From contig CALJOM010000014.1 in assembly GCA_937981765.1 (NCBI GenBank), positions 1 to 60,929 of the forward strand: a stretch of 60,929 nucleotides of DNA, read 5' to 3'. The position numbers and the translations under genes were made by a program. This DNA comes from an uncultured Bacteroidales bacterium. Lineage in GTDB: Bacteria > Bacteroidota > Bacteroidia > Bacteroidales > Salinivirgaceae. The notes under the pieces are model-generated. The model saw only the letters and a program-made list of their open reading frames with translations. It searched no databases and was not told the origin of the DNA. Positions within the stretch are counted from its first letter, which is position 1. Each line of letters begins with the position of its first letter. Shown in pieces: positions 9,147 to 17,866 of the stretch.

Positions 9147-9220
9147 TTTGTTGTCGTTACGGGTAGTAACGTTGTTAACAAAATTCGAGAATCTATTTCT
9201 ATTAAGAACCGCATAAATAA

Positions 9221-9245
9221 AAAAGGGCGAAAAGCGCCCTTTTTT
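9221..9245. terminator. bidirectional Rho-independent terminator
   Basis: Stem AAAAGGGCG (9221-9229) pairs with CGCCCTTTT (9235-9243) around a 5-base loop, flanked by A and T tracts. It sits between the convergent sigma-factor and lipoamide dehydrogenase genes and can serve both. Confidence 0.9.
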
Positions 9246-9259
9246 GATTGAGTTGCTTT

Positions 9260-10651
9260 TTACATGTGAATTACTTCGCCGTGGGCAGCAGCTGCAGCTT
9301 CCATAATTGCTTCCGACATGGTGGGGTGCGGGTGTATAGATTTGATTAACTCTATCCCGGTGGTTTCCAGTTTTTTGGCTACAACCAGTTCAGCAATCAT
9401 TTCGGTAACGTTCAATCCGATTAAATGGGCACCCAAAAGTTCTCCATATTTGGCGTCGAAGATTAGTTTCACAAACCCATCTTTATTGCCGGCGGCAGAG
9501 GCTTTGCCGGAGGCTGTGAAAGGGAATTTCCCTACTTTTATCTCATATCCCGCTTCAATGGCTGCTTTTTCGGTAAGTCCAACCGATGCAATTTCGGGAA
9601 CCGTGTAGGTGCAAGCCGGAATGTTTCGATAGTCTATCGGTTGGGGATGGTGTCCTGCAATTTTTTCCACACAGCAGATTCCTTCTGCCGATGCAACGTG
9701 AGCCAGTGCCGGGCCGTGTACAATATCTCCAATGGCATAGATTCCGGATACGTTGGTTGAATAATATTCATCAACTTTGATTTTTCCGTTTTCAATAACA
9801 ATCCCCATTTCTTCTAGGCCAATGCCTTCGATATTGGGAGTAATGCCTACGGCTGAAAGTACTATTTCCGATTCAACGGTTACTTCTCCCTTAGGAGTTT
9901 TTATATATACTTTACATTTTTCGCCTGTGGTATCAACTCGTTCTACCGAGGAGGAGGTCATTACCTCAATGCCGATTTTCTTAAACGAACGCGCCAGTTG
10001 TTTGGAAACCTCTTCATCTTCGTTGGGAACTATATTGGGTAGAAATTCTACTAAGGTAACCTTAGTGCCTAAGGTTGCATAAAAATAGGCAAATTCACTA
10101 CCAATAGCACCAGAACCTACCACAACCATACTTTCGGGAAGTTTTTCGAGAGTTAGGGCTTTACGGTAGCCAATAATTTTTTCACCATCCTGGGGTAGGT
10201 TGGGGAGTTGTTTGGAACGGGCTCCGGTTGCAATGATTATGTGGTCGGCTTCGTAAATGGTTTTTGTGTTATCGTTGGTTGTTACCTCTACTTTCCCCTT
10301 TCCGGCAAGTTTCCCAAAACCTTGAATAACGTCGATGTTGTTTTTCTTAAAAAGAAATTGAATCCCTTTGCTCATTCCTGCGGCTACTTCACGGCTGCGG
10401 GCTACCATTTTGGTAAAATCGGGTTTAATTTCGCCGGAAATGGTTACTCCATACTCTACTGCGTGTTTGGTATAATCGAACACTTGTGCGCTTTTTAATA
10501 GTGCTTTCGTTGGAATACATCCCCAGTTAAGACATATGCCACCGAGTTCTGCTTTTTCCACCACAGCAGTTTTCATTCCTAATTGTGATGCTCGTATGGC
10601 GGCTACGTATCCTCCAGGACCGGAACCGATTACAATTGTCTGATATTTCAT
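9260..10651 (-). CDS. lpdA: dihydrolipoyl dehydrogenase (E3)
   Basis: Flavoprotein disulfide reductase of about 463 residues that reoxidises lipoamide in 2-oxoacid dehydrogenase or glycine-cleavage complexes. It has the N-terminal FAD Rossmann motif (VIGSGPGGYVAA), the redox pair Cys40/Cys45 in GGICLNWGCIPTK, the NAD motif VVGSGAIGSEFA, the second FAD motif GIYAIGDI and the C-terminal HPHPTMSEA with the catalytic His-Glu. No E1 or E2 subunit is encoded nearby. It lies 36 bases downstream of the metal-transporter permease on the same strand, so read-through from that operon is possible. Confidence 0.96.
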   Translation of the reverse strand: MKYQTIVIGSGPGGYVAAIRASQLGMKTAVVEKAELGGICLNWGCIPTKALLKSAQVFDYTKHAVEYGVTISGEIKPDFTKMVARSREVAAGMSKGIQFLFKKNNIDVIQGFGKLAGKGKVEVTTNDNTKTIYEADHIIIATGARSKQLPNLPQDGEKIIGYRKALTLEKLPESMVVVGSGAIGSEFAYFYATLGTKVTLVEFLPNIVPNEDEEVSKQLARSFKKIGIEVMTSSSVERVDTTGEKCKVYIKTPKGEVTVESEIVLSAVGITPNIEGIGLEEMGIVIENGKIKVDEYYSTNVSGIYAIGDIVHGPALAHVASAEGICCVEKIAGHHPQPIDYRNIPACTYTVPEIASVGLTEKAAIEAGYEIKVGKFPFTASGKASAAGNKDGFVKLIFDAKYGELLGAHLIGLNVTEMIAELVVAKKLETTGIELIKSIHPHPTMSEAIMEAAAAAHGEVIHM

Positions 10652-10687
10652 AACTCTTCTTGGTTTAATTGTTTTTGGATTAGGCTT

Positions 10688-11509
10688 TTATGATTTACGG
10701 AATTTATTTCTGAAAGCTATTGTTGTCTTGGTTAATACAAAGATGGCAAAGAGTACTAAAATAATCGTTGCCCCCGATGGGATATTCAAATGCCATGATA
10801 GTGCTAATCCGGCTATTGATCCTAGAATGGCAAAGATAACCGATAATATCAAAATTCGGACATAATTTGATGTTAAGGTCGCAGCAATGGTCTGAGGTAT
10901 GGTTAACAACGACATAATCAGTATTATTCCGGCAACTTTTATGGAAAATACTATGGTTAGTGAAACCAGAATTAGCAAAGTGCTACGAAATATAGCTACG
11001 TTGATCCGATGGGTTTTGATATATTCTTTGTCGAAGGAAATGAACTGAATTGGACGTAGAAAAAGTGTGAAGAAAAGAATGGTAACAACCGATAGGCCTG
11101 CTAGAAGTTTCAGGTCGATAATTTCAACCGACAGTATTGACCCAAAAAGGTAGCTCATTAGATTTGGGGTGTAGCCCGGCGTTAAATAAATAAAAAGAAT
11201 TCCAACAGCCATGCCTACAGTCCAGAGCATGCCAATTACAGAATCGATTCGGAGTTTTGTCTTTTCAGTCAGAAATTCAATTCCTAAGGCTGAGAAAATA
11301 CTGAAAACAGCAGCACCCCAAATCGGGTTGATGCCCCAGAACCATGCTGCTCCAAGTCCTCCAAAGGAGGCATGGGTAATTCCTCCACTAAGGAAAACTA
11401 TCCGGTTGGTTACCACATAGGTGCCGATTAAGCCGCATACAATCCCCGAAAGAATTGCAGCAATCAGTGCTTGTTGTAAAAATTTATAGGTAAGCAGTGC
11501 TTCTAACAT
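10688..11509 (-). CDS. znuB: metal ABC transporter permease (ZnuB/MntB family)
   Basis: ABC-3 family inner-membrane permease, about 273 residues and almost entirely hydrophobic, with roughly eight transmembrane segments. It contains the family pattern TYVVTNRIVFLSGGITHASF near the N-terminus and VAGIILIMSLLTIPQTIAA in the cytoplasmic coupling region. It ends the znuA-znuC-znuB set, starting 3 bases after the ATPase stop. Zinc is favoured over manganese or iron because of the His-rich loop in the binding protein, but specificity is not proven. Confidence 0.92.
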   Translation of the reverse strand: MLEALLTYKFLQQALIAAILSGIVCGLIGTYVVTNRIVFLSGGITHASFGGLGAAWFWGINPIWGAAVFSIFSALGIEFLTEKTKLRIDSVIGMLWTVGMAVGILFIYLTPGYTPNLMSYLFGSILSVEIIDLKLLAGLSVVTILFFTLFLRPIQFISFDKEYIKTHRINVAIFRSTLLILVSLTIVFSIKVAGIILIMSLLTIPQTIAATLTSNYVRILILSVIFAILGSIAGLALSWHLNIPSGATIILVLFAIFVLTKTTIAFRNKFRKS

Positions 11510-11512
11510 TAG

Positions 11513-12253
11513 TTAATGCTTTGGTAAAACAGTGTGGGGAACATTCCCGTGAGTAATAAGTTGGATAGGGCAATTGTAGGCCTCTAACTGTTCGTTGGTT
11601 ATAATGTTAGATTTATGGTGATGGAGGTTGCGATTTACACAGGCAATGCTTTTAACGTAGCTCGATATGGTGCCAATATCGTGAGAAACCATAATTATGG
11701 CGATTGTTTCGTTGAGTTTTCGTAGCATTTGATATAAATCGTTTTCAAAATTGTTATCCACAAACGTGTTTGGTTCGTCTAACAATAAAAGTTCAGGATT
11801 GTTAACCAATGCCCGGCATAGAAGTACTCTTTGACGTTGCCCGCCGGATAGAGACCCAAAACTTTTATCTCTCAAGTGGCCTATGCGAGCAAATTCAAGC
11901 CATTGCACAGCCTCCTGGCGGTCTTTACCGGTGAAACGGCCAAAAAAGCCTTTTTTTGCCATTAGGCCACTAAGTACTACCTCCAACACTGAAATCGGAA
12001 AGGTTGTATCCATATTGGTTATTTGCGGTAGGTATCCTGGTGGCTTGGTTCCTTCAAAAATAATTCTCCCCTCCCGAGGTGGTAGCAAACCAACAATGGT
12101 ACGCAGTAGTGTTGTTTTTCCTCCTCCGTTGGGGCCAATTACTCCAACAAAATCGGTTGATTGAACTGAAAAATGAATGTTTTTCAGAATGGGCTCCTGC
12201 CCATATCCAACAGTAACATTTTCAAGCCGCAGTATTATTTTATCATTCTCCAT
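11513..12253 (-). CDS. znuC: metal ABC transporter ATP-binding protein (ZnuC type)
   Basis: ATPase subunit of about 246 residues. Walker A is GPNGGGKTTLLR, the ABC signature is LSGGQRQRVLL, Walker B is PELLLLDEPN and the switch His is in IIMVSHDIG. In the D-loop region it reads NTFVDNNF where TGLD-type sequences are common in related families. The start overlaps the end of the binding-protein gene by 11 bases, which suggests translational coupling. Confidence 0.94.
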   Translation of the reverse strand: MENDKIILRLENVTVGYGQEPILKNIHFSVQSTDFVGVIGPNGGGKTTLLRTIVGLLPPREGRIIFEGTKPPGYLPQITNMDTTFPISVLEVVLSGLMAKKGFFGRFTGKDRQEAVQWLEFARIGHLRDKSFGSLSGGQRQRVLLCRALVNNPELLLLDEPNTFVDNNFENDLYQMLRKLNETIAIIMVSHDIGTISSYVKSIACVNRNLHHHKSNIITNEQLEAYNCPIQLITHGNVPHTVLPKH

Positions 12254-13151
12254 TTTCCCGGTTTTTCTTGGCTAGCTTTATGTGGTTGGTAACCTCTATC
12301 AAGGTTGATTTCCAATCATAATTCATAGGGTTGATTTGTACAACAACTATCCCGGTTGCTTCAGCTAATGCATGTATTCGCTCAAACGGAAATTCGTTTT
12401 GAATGAAAATACAGTCAATATTTTCGGTTTTTATTTGGTCTATAATCTCTTTAAGTTTTGCCGGACTTGGCTCTTTGCCGTCGGTTTCAATTACAATCTG
12501 TTCTATATTGTAGCGATAAGCATACCAGGTTAAGGCTGGGTGAAAAATGAGAATTTTGCGATTTTCTAGAGATTGTAACGATTGCTGAATGTAGCTGTCG
12601 ATAGAATCAATTTCATTCATGAAGCGTTGTTTACGAGACATTATGGTGTTTTTTTGTTCCGGCAGAATGGTTACAAGTTCCTGGGCAATTGTGGAAACAA
12701 AACTTTTAACCATGCTGGGCTCCAACCATAGATGCGGATCAATATGGCGATGGTGGTGTGTGTGGTCAGAGTCATCATGGTGGCTGCAAGGAACACTTTC
12801 AATATGAGGTAGTTCAATGGTTTCCGACAGGTTGATAATTTTCATTTTCGGATTGCTCGATTTCATTCTGGGCAGCCAGGCTTTTTCAAAACCAAGCAAC
12901 CCGATGCTAAAATAGTGGCTCGAGAGGGCTATTTTTCGCATTTGTTCGGGGGTGGGTTCGTACGTCTCGTGGTTATCGCCGTTTTGAAGCATTACGTTGG
13001 TTTCTATATATTCTCCGGCAAGCTGGTCTATCCAATATTTCTGTGGTAATAAAGTTACCGAAATTATTGGTTTTTCATCTATTCCCCTATTACAACCCGT
13101 TGTTATAAATAGCAGTATACCGCTTGTTATGGTTAAAAACAATGGTTTCAT
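12243..13151 (-). CDS. znuA: metal-binding lipoprotein of ABC importer (ZnuA type)
   Basis: Cluster A-I solute-binding protein, about 302 residues. The ATG at 13151 is chosen over the frame's earlier limit at 13250 because it begins a lipoprotein signal, MKPLFLTITSGILLFITTGC. Mature motifs include DNHETYEPTPEQ (first metal His), a His-rich loop HDDSDHTHHHRHIDPHLW typical of zinc binders, HPALTWYAYRY and IFIQNEFPF. In Bacteroidota such proteins would sit on the inner membrane or face the periplasm. It is first in the operon; I found no clear Zur operator upstream. Confidence 0.93.
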   Translation of the reverse strand: MKPLFLTITSGILLFITTGCNRGIDEKPIISVTLLPQKYWIDQLAGEYIETNVMLQNGDNHETYEPTPEQMRKIALSSHYFSIGLLGFEKAWLPRMKSSNPKMKIINLSETIELPHIESVPCSHHDDSDHTHHHRHIDPHLWLEPSMVKSFVSTIAQELVTILPEQKNTIMSRKQRFMNEIDSIDSYIQQSLQSLENRKILIFHPALTWYAYRYNIEQIVIETDGKEPSPAKLKEIIDQIKTENIDCIFIQNEFPFERIHALAEATGIVVVQINPMNYDWKSTLIEVTNHIKLAKKNRENGE

Positions 13152-13332
13152 ATACTGTTGAATGTTAATTTTTACAAATGAATCTTGTTTGTAGTAACTT
13201 GCGAAATTACAATTTTCTGACGGATTTATCCAATTTCGCCAAATAAACAAAAAAGTTTTTCAATTGTTTGCCAAATTGTTTAATTTCGCTAACGGAACAT
13301 GACTAATTTTTGGAAGATTTAAAGTTATTCTC

Positions 13333-13842
13333 ATGGAAAATTCAAAACCACTCAACACCACAAGAAAGAAGGAGCGCTATAATCGATTAAAGATTCAATT
13401 GCGGGAGTTACTGTCGAAATGTGAGAATATTGAAGCTCGGATGGCGACGGTAATAGCTGTTTTGCATCATAAAATGGAATATTTTTTCTGGACGGGTTTT
13501 TATTTTCTTCAAAACGATCGCCTGATTGTTAAAATGTACCAAGGGCCGGTTGCTTGTATGGAGTTGCAGAAAGATACCGGTGTTTGTTGGGCAGGAATTA
13601 ACCAGAGAAAAATTATTGTAGTTCGTGATGTGCATCAGTTTCCCGGCCACATAGCTTGCGATAGCCGTTCTAAAAGCGAGATTGTGGTCCCATTTTTTAA
13701 CCCTCAGGGAACCCTTATCGGAGTGCTCGATGTGGATAGCGATAAAATCGATGCTTTCGATTGGGTGGATGGGGAAAATCTGAAAGAAATTCTTGAGTTA
13801 ATTTTCAGTGTGCCTTTTAAAAAACCTGAAAAGCTCGATTAA
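13333..13842 (+). CDS. msrC: free methionine-R-sulfoxide reductase (GAF domain)
   Basis: Single GAF-domain enzyme of 169 residues that reduces free methionine-R-sulfoxide. All three family cysteines are present: Cys75 (GPVACMEL), Cys85 (TGVCWAG) and Cys109 (FPGHIACDS). Their spacing of 10 and 24 residues is that of E. coli fRMsr (84, 94, 118). The conserved SKSEIVVPFF stretch follows. It is transcribed divergently from the metal importer and converges with the DedA-like gene, the two stop codons being one base apart. This cysteine pattern makes it unlikely to be a mere signalling GAF protein. Confidence 0.93.
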   Translation: MENSKPLNTTRKKERYNRLKIQLRELLSKCENIEARMATVIAVLHHKMEYFFWTGFYFLQNDRLIVKMYQGPVACMELQKDTGVCWAGINQRKIIVVRDVHQFPGHIACDSRSKSEIVVPFFNPQGTLIGVLDVDSDKIDAFDWVDGENLKEILELIFSVPFKKPEKLD

Positions 13843-13843
13843 G

Positions 13844-14485
13844 CTACAGTAAGCCCAAAATAACAGCTGCATAAAGATAGAAACGAGCTATTCGAGCTAA
13901 CCCAAAAACGATTACTCCTCGGAGCGGGTATCCAACCATGCCGGCAATTAGTGTTGCCACAGAAAAAGGAAGCGGGAAGAGGGCTGCCATTAAAATGAAA
14001 AATCCCCCCCATCGTCGGAGAAAAATGGTGAGTTTTTGATGTTTGTTTTCAAAATAATTTTTCACCGCCTTGTTTTTCGATAAAAAATATCCGATACCGT
14101 AGGCCATAATTCCTCCCGCATAACTTATTAAGGCTAAAAATGTGGTAGTTAGCCAGGGGTGTTGTGTCTGATGACCCCAGGCAATAAACAAATCGGGAGG
14201 TATTAGTCCCAGAAAGGTTTCCGATATGATAAAGGTTGTCCATACTATCGCCGGATGCAGTTTTTCCGTTAACAAAAAGAAATATTCTTTTATGTTAATG
14301 TGCACAAAATTTTGAACTAATTGGTAAATAGCAACAATACCAGCAACAATAGCTAATAGCTTCAGAATAATTTTTCCCAGAAAGAAATAGAAGCCACTGC
14401 TCTTAAAGTACCGATGATACACCATTAAGCGTAGAGAGGTTTGGTTCTTACTTTTGCTGCGTTGTTTGCTCATACGAGGTGTCAA
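13844..14485 (-). CDS. DedA/VTT-domain membrane protein
   Basis: Predicted polytopic inner-membrane protein of 213 residues with a basic N-terminus (MTPRMSKQRSKSK). Hydrophobic segments surround the VTT-domain features: ETFLGLIPPDLFIAWG, a Gly-rich segment ISYAGGIMAYGIGYF, and the pattern FILMAALFPLPFSVATLIAG in the C-terminal half. DedA/VTT proteins include undecaprenyl-phosphate flippases and lipid scramblases; which activity applies here cannot be told. The stop codon is one base from that of the convergent msrC, with no terminator between. Confidence 0.75.
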   Translation of the reverse strand: MTPRMSKQRSKSKNQTSLRLMVYHRYFKSSGFYFFLGKIILKLLAIVAGIVAIYQLVQNFVHINIKEYFFLLTEKLHPAIVWTTFIISETFLGLIPPDLFIAWGHQTQHPWLTTTFLALISYAGGIMAYGIGYFLSKNKAVKNYFENKHQKLTIFLRRWGGFFILMAALFPLPFSVATLIAGMVGYPLRGVIVFGLARIARFYLYAAVILGLL

Positions 14486-14501
14486 ATTGCAATGGGGGCA
14501 T

Positions 14502-16946
14502 TCAGGGATTTGAGGAAACAGGTGCTGGAAGGCAATGTTTTAAATACAATTTCTTAACCTCAGGATTTTCAAAAACACGATACGAAAAGTGTTTTCCGTC
14601 GAAAAGCTTACAGGTTTGTTCGGGGTTTTTACGATAAACAGTTTCTATAACTCGGGCAAATTTTCGTGTTAATTGTTTTTCGGGGACATAACTGCATAAT
14701 GACAACCACGTAAACAGTAGATTTTCATTCACATCGGGTGCATCTATGAAATTTTCTAAAACATCTAATGCTATAGTGTATTCTTCAGCATTCAGAAACA
14801 GATTGGCTAGTTTAATCGCATTTTCGGGAGTTTCGTAACGAACATCAATAATTTCCTTTATTCGGTCAATAGTTTCTCTTTTTAAACGTTCGGAGTTGGG
14901 CATGGAATCGGCTGCCGCAAGCAGTTTGAACTGGTACTGCATATTTAACGCATCTACCGTTTCTTTGGTAAAGGTTTTATAATACAAACCCTGTATTTGG
15001 TTCTGAATGGTTGAAATATCCTTGGGCAGCGGTTTATAAAGAACCTGGCAGAGCAGGTAGTTGTATTGAATGTATTCGTTGGAGGGGTTAAGTCTGTAAA
15101 GGTCTTCTATTACCGGCATATATTTTTCTACATTCATTCCGTCGGCTAATATAACCATGTAGAGATTGTTCATCAATAAGCCGGCGAAAAGTCTATCCAT
15201 TGGGATTTTTTGATCCATAATCATTCGCATAGGGTATTTCCCGGACATGACCGATTTCATAATGTATTTTTGAATAGCCAATGCCAGTGGTAGTTTCTTT
15301 TCGGCTATAGCTTTATGAAATTGGCGCAATACAAAATCCTGCTCTTTTGGACCTGAAATGTCGTAAGTTACGCGTATATCAATCTGTGCATAGCGATGAT
15401 TTTTTAATATTGGCTCCAGTTCTTTGGAAAGATTATAACGCCGGATGTACTCCTGTGCCTCGCTTAAAGTCATGGATGCAAGAATGTTATTTTTGGTACT
15501 CATTACATCTCGCTTAAAATCTTCCCAACAAGGTTCGGTTATAATTTTGCTTATAATTTCATCTTTTTGTCTTGCTTTTAGCGCATCAACTATCGATTCA
15601 GCTCTTTTTCTTTGAAGCATCATGTTTTCTTCGTCTGAGCCTTCAATGGATGTGAATGCGCTAATTTCTATTTCGTAAATTACAAAATCGGGTTCGTTTA
15701 AGAGGCGCAGGAATGGTTCTATATCTTCTGCCTTGTAAGTGTATTTACGCTTTTCGAACGGAATTCTGAAACTTAACAGAATCGAGTCGGGTTTTGGTTT
15801 GTATTCAAAAGTATTGGCGATTGATACTGTGTCGGCTAAAAGTCGTAACTCTTTGTGATAATTTCCCAGAAAACTCATGCTAAATCCTGGAGCCACCGAG
15901 GCGCATACATGTCCATCCTCAAGAAGTAAGAGGTTGTACTCATATTTTTTACCCGGTAGCGTTGGTAGAGTTCCTATGGTTGCTTTGAACTGTGTGGTTT
16001 TCTCTTTTCGGAATTGATTCCGTTTAAGTAACGTTTTCCCGCTGATAGGTTTAGTTGTTATTCCACGATTGGGCAGGGAATAGTCAATAAGAATATTTTC
16101 GGAACTTAAATATTGTTCTGGGAAAATAAAATCTAGGGCTAAACCGCTGGTTTTACTTCTGAAAAAGGATTGAACTTGTCGTGTGTTGGGATTGTTAAAA
16201 ACCAAATGTCCGTCATCTATGGTAATCCCGGAATATAGTTTTGGCCACTCTTTTCGTTTTCTCTCAACGCTTCGGCAGACTTTCGTGTCGTGGGGTTTTA
16301 GTTTGGAGTTTTTCGATTGATATTGAATTTGGCTTTGCCTGGCAAGTTCTCCACCTTGGTTTTCACTCAGATAGTTTCCAAGTACCAGATAAACTTGAAG
16401 CTGCCGTTTTGAAGGATTTACTGAGCTTTTGATTCCGTAAAGAACATTTGTTGGTTCGTATAGAATTTGTTCGTTGGTGGGGCGTATTAGCCAGTTTAGA
16501 ACTATATCTTTAGCTAGGTCTTTATATGTTAGTTCGGAAACATTTCGCAAACTTCGCTTTGCATCAATCACAGCCCCTTGTCCGGAACCACCTTTATTAA
16601 GTAAAATTTCACCAATTTTTTCCGAAGCCTTGGTTGGTGTTTTCTTTCTTTTCTTAGCAGTGGCTGAGTAGTTATCTTCTGCTATCATAAATTCAGCCAA
16701 CTCTTTGGCTACAGCCGACAGAAAGGGCGATAGTTCTATCGTATCAAGCCGATTTTTTATCCTATATTGATTTATTTCTGCAATAATTAGACTATCCAAC
16801 AGTTGTGTGCTCAAATTGTCGGGTTTAATGGTGTTGGTTGGTGCTATGGTAGAAGCTTTTGATGTGGCTACAGCAAAAAATAGTGTCAACACACCGACCA
16901 TCAGTTTTGTTCTATTATTTAGAACTTTTGTCTTTCCCACCGACAT
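14502..16946 (-). CDS. large secreted protein with CAP-like, OmpA-like and helical-repeat regions
   Basis: About 814 residues. The start at 16946 (MSVGKTK) is preferred over 16961 because a TAAATTTG box at 16970-16977 would leave the longer form leaderless. A signal peptide follows (LMVGVLTLFFAVATSKAS). Residues of about 50-195 resemble a CAP/SCP domain (IAEINQYRIKNRLDTIELSP, KIGEILLNKGGSGQG) without the usual His. Near 430 is an OmpA-C-like stretch (EIEISAFTSIEGSDEENMML, then QRKRAESIVDALKAR). The last 200 residues look like TPR-type helical repeats. It may bind peptidoglycan; this is inference from the OmpA-like portion. I do not recognise the full architecture as a named family. Confidence 0.6.
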   Translation of the reverse strand: MSVGKTKVLNNRTKLMVGVLTLFFAVATSKASTIAPTNTIKPDNLSTQLLDSLIIAEINQYRIKNRLDTIELSPFLSAVAKELAEFMIAEDNYSATAKKRKKTPTKASEKIGEILLNKGGSGQGAVIDAKRSLRNVSELTYKDLAKDIVLNWLIRPTNEQILYEPTNVLYGIKSSVNPSKRQLQVYLVLGNYLSENQGGELARQSQIQYQSKNSKLKPHDTKVCRSVERKRKEWPKLYSGITIDDGHLVFNNPNTRQVQSFFRSKTSGLALDFIFPEQYLSSENILIDYSLPNRGITTKPISGKTLLKRNQFRKEKTTQFKATIGTLPTLPGKKYEYNLLLLEDGHVCASVAPGFSMSFLGNYHKELRLLADTVSIANTFEYKPKPDSILLSFRIPFEKRKYTYKAEDIEPFLRLLNEPDFVIYEIEISAFTSIEGSDEENMMLQRKRAESIVDALKARQKDEIISKIITEPCWEDFKRDVMSTKNNILASMTLSEAQEYIRRYNLSKELEPILKNHRYAQIDIRVTYDISGPKEQDFVLRQFHKAIAEKKLPLALAIQKYIMKSVMSGKYPMRMIMDQKIPMDRLFAGLLMNNLYMVILADGMNVEKYMPVIEDLYRLNPSNEYIQYNYLLCQVLYKPLPKDISTIQNQIQGLYYKTFTKETVDALNMQYQFKLLAAADSMPNSERLKRETIDRIKEIIDVRYETPENAIKLANLFLNAEEYTIALDVLENFIDAPDVNENLLFTWLSLCSYVPEKQLTRKFARVIETVYRKNPEQTCKLFDGKHFSYRVFENPEVKKLYLKHCLPAPVSSNP

Positions 16947-16969
16947 ACCCTTAGTTAGCAAATCTAGTG

Positions 16970-16977
16970 CAAATTTA
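16970..16977 (-). promoter_or_regulatory. promoter -7 box (TAAATTTG)
   Basis: The minus strand reads TAAATTTG 24 bases before the ATG at 16946. It supports that start; no clear -33 element. Confidence 0.45.
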
Positions 16978-17003
16978 ACTTTCTAATGTAAATTTAAGGT
17001 AAA

Positions 17004-17029
17004 TTGTTATGATCAAAATAGTATCTTTG
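17004..17029 (+). promoter_or_regulatory. promoter for S4-domain gene
   Basis: TATCTTTG at 17022-17029 matches the Bacteroidota -7 box; a TTG at 17004-17006 is a slightly close -33 element. It lies about 50 bases before the ATG at 17080. Confidence 0.6.
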
Positions 17030-17079
17030 CCACTATATTACGTGATATTAGGTTAAAAAGTATTTGGCTTTCGAAAAAT

Positions 17080-17463
17080 ATGGCTGAAGGAGTCAGAATC
17101 GATAAATGGCTTTGGGCTGTTAGAATCTATAAAACCCGAACGTTGGCTTCCGAAGAAATTCGAAAACATCGGGTTTTGATTAACGGATTGCCGGTTAAAC
17201 CTTCCCGATTGGTTCAGGTGGGTGAGGAAATTGATGTTCGTAAGCCTCCCATTGTTCGTACCTATAGAGTTTTGGGATTGATCGAAAATCGTGTTTCAGC
17301 TAAGGTTGCTGCGGAATATGTTGCCGATATTACTCCTCCTGAAGAACTGGAAAAGTTACAAATGCGACGATTCAATATTTCTGGCATACGGCCTCGCGGA
17401 ACTGGAAGGCCTACAAAGAAGGAAAGGAGAGACTTAGAACAGTTTCTGGATTTTGATGAATAG
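17080..17463 (+). CDS. hslR: Hsp15-like S4-domain RNA-binding protein
   Basis: A 127-residue protein with an N-terminal S4 domain: RIDKWLWAVRIYKTRTLASE, RKHRVLINGLPVKPSRLVQV, GEEIDVRK. A basic C-terminal tail follows (RGTGRPTKKERRDLEQF). In E. coli, Hsp15 (HslR) binds stalled 50S subunits that carry nascent chains after heat shock. Length and domain order match that family. It is a single-gene unit that converges with the SiaC-like gene 7 bases downstream. Confidence 0.88.
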   Translation: MAEGVRIDKWLWAVRIYKTRTLASEEIRKHRVLINGLPVKPSRLVQVGEEIDVRKPPIVRTYRVLGLIENRVSAKVAAEYVADITPPEELEKLQMRRFNISGIRPRGTGRPTKKERRDLEQFLDFDE

Positions 17464-17470
17464 ATGGTGT

Positions 17471-17857
17471 TTATTCAATAGTGTCGTCTTCTACAAGGTG
17501 TAAAGGCACTTCGAGTCGCGAAAGATATATTTCTCCGGCCTCTTCCATATCTTCATCGTCGGGGCGGTAGTGCCAATAAATGTTTACCTTGTTGCCCATT
17601 TGATAAATCTCTTCGAAACGTAACATTACATCCAGTATCATTTTAGAGCTGGCTGTATTAAAGTAAGTTAGTTTGAAAACAACATCAGTTTGTGGATTAG
17701 GCTCCAGGGCATATTGCTTAATCCAATCAAAAACAGGCTTATAAAAGGAAAAGGCATCTTCACACATGGATACACCGATAAAGAAAAACTCTCCTCGGGT
17801 TTTATCAAGAATTATTTTGGGTTTATCGTTAGTGCCTTCGAAAACAAATGGATACAT
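17471..17857 (-). CDS. SiaC-family regulatory phosphoprotein (DUF1987)
   Basis: A 128-residue protein matching DUF1987/SiaC by eye: GEFFFIGVSMCEDAFSFYKP, FDWIKQYALEPN, LTYFNTASSKMILDVMLRFE and the acidic YWHYRPDDEDMEEAGE. In Pseudomonas, SiaC is phosphorylated at a Thr by the kinase SiaB, dephosphorylated by the PP2C protein SiaA, and controls a diguanylate cyclase. The NTASS segment is the equivalent region. No siaA or siaB homologue is visible here. It lies 9 bases downstream of an NtrC-type regulator gene and is probably co-transcribed with it. A direct functional link is inference. Confidence 0.83.
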   Translation of the reverse strand: MYPFVFEGTNDKPKIILDKTRGEFFFIGVSMCEDAFSFYKPVFDWIKQYALEPNPQTDVVFKLTYFNTASSKMILDVMLRFEEIYQMGNKVNIYWHYRPDDEDMEEAGEIYLSRLEVPLHLVEDDTIE

Positions 17858-17866
17858 AACTTTTGA

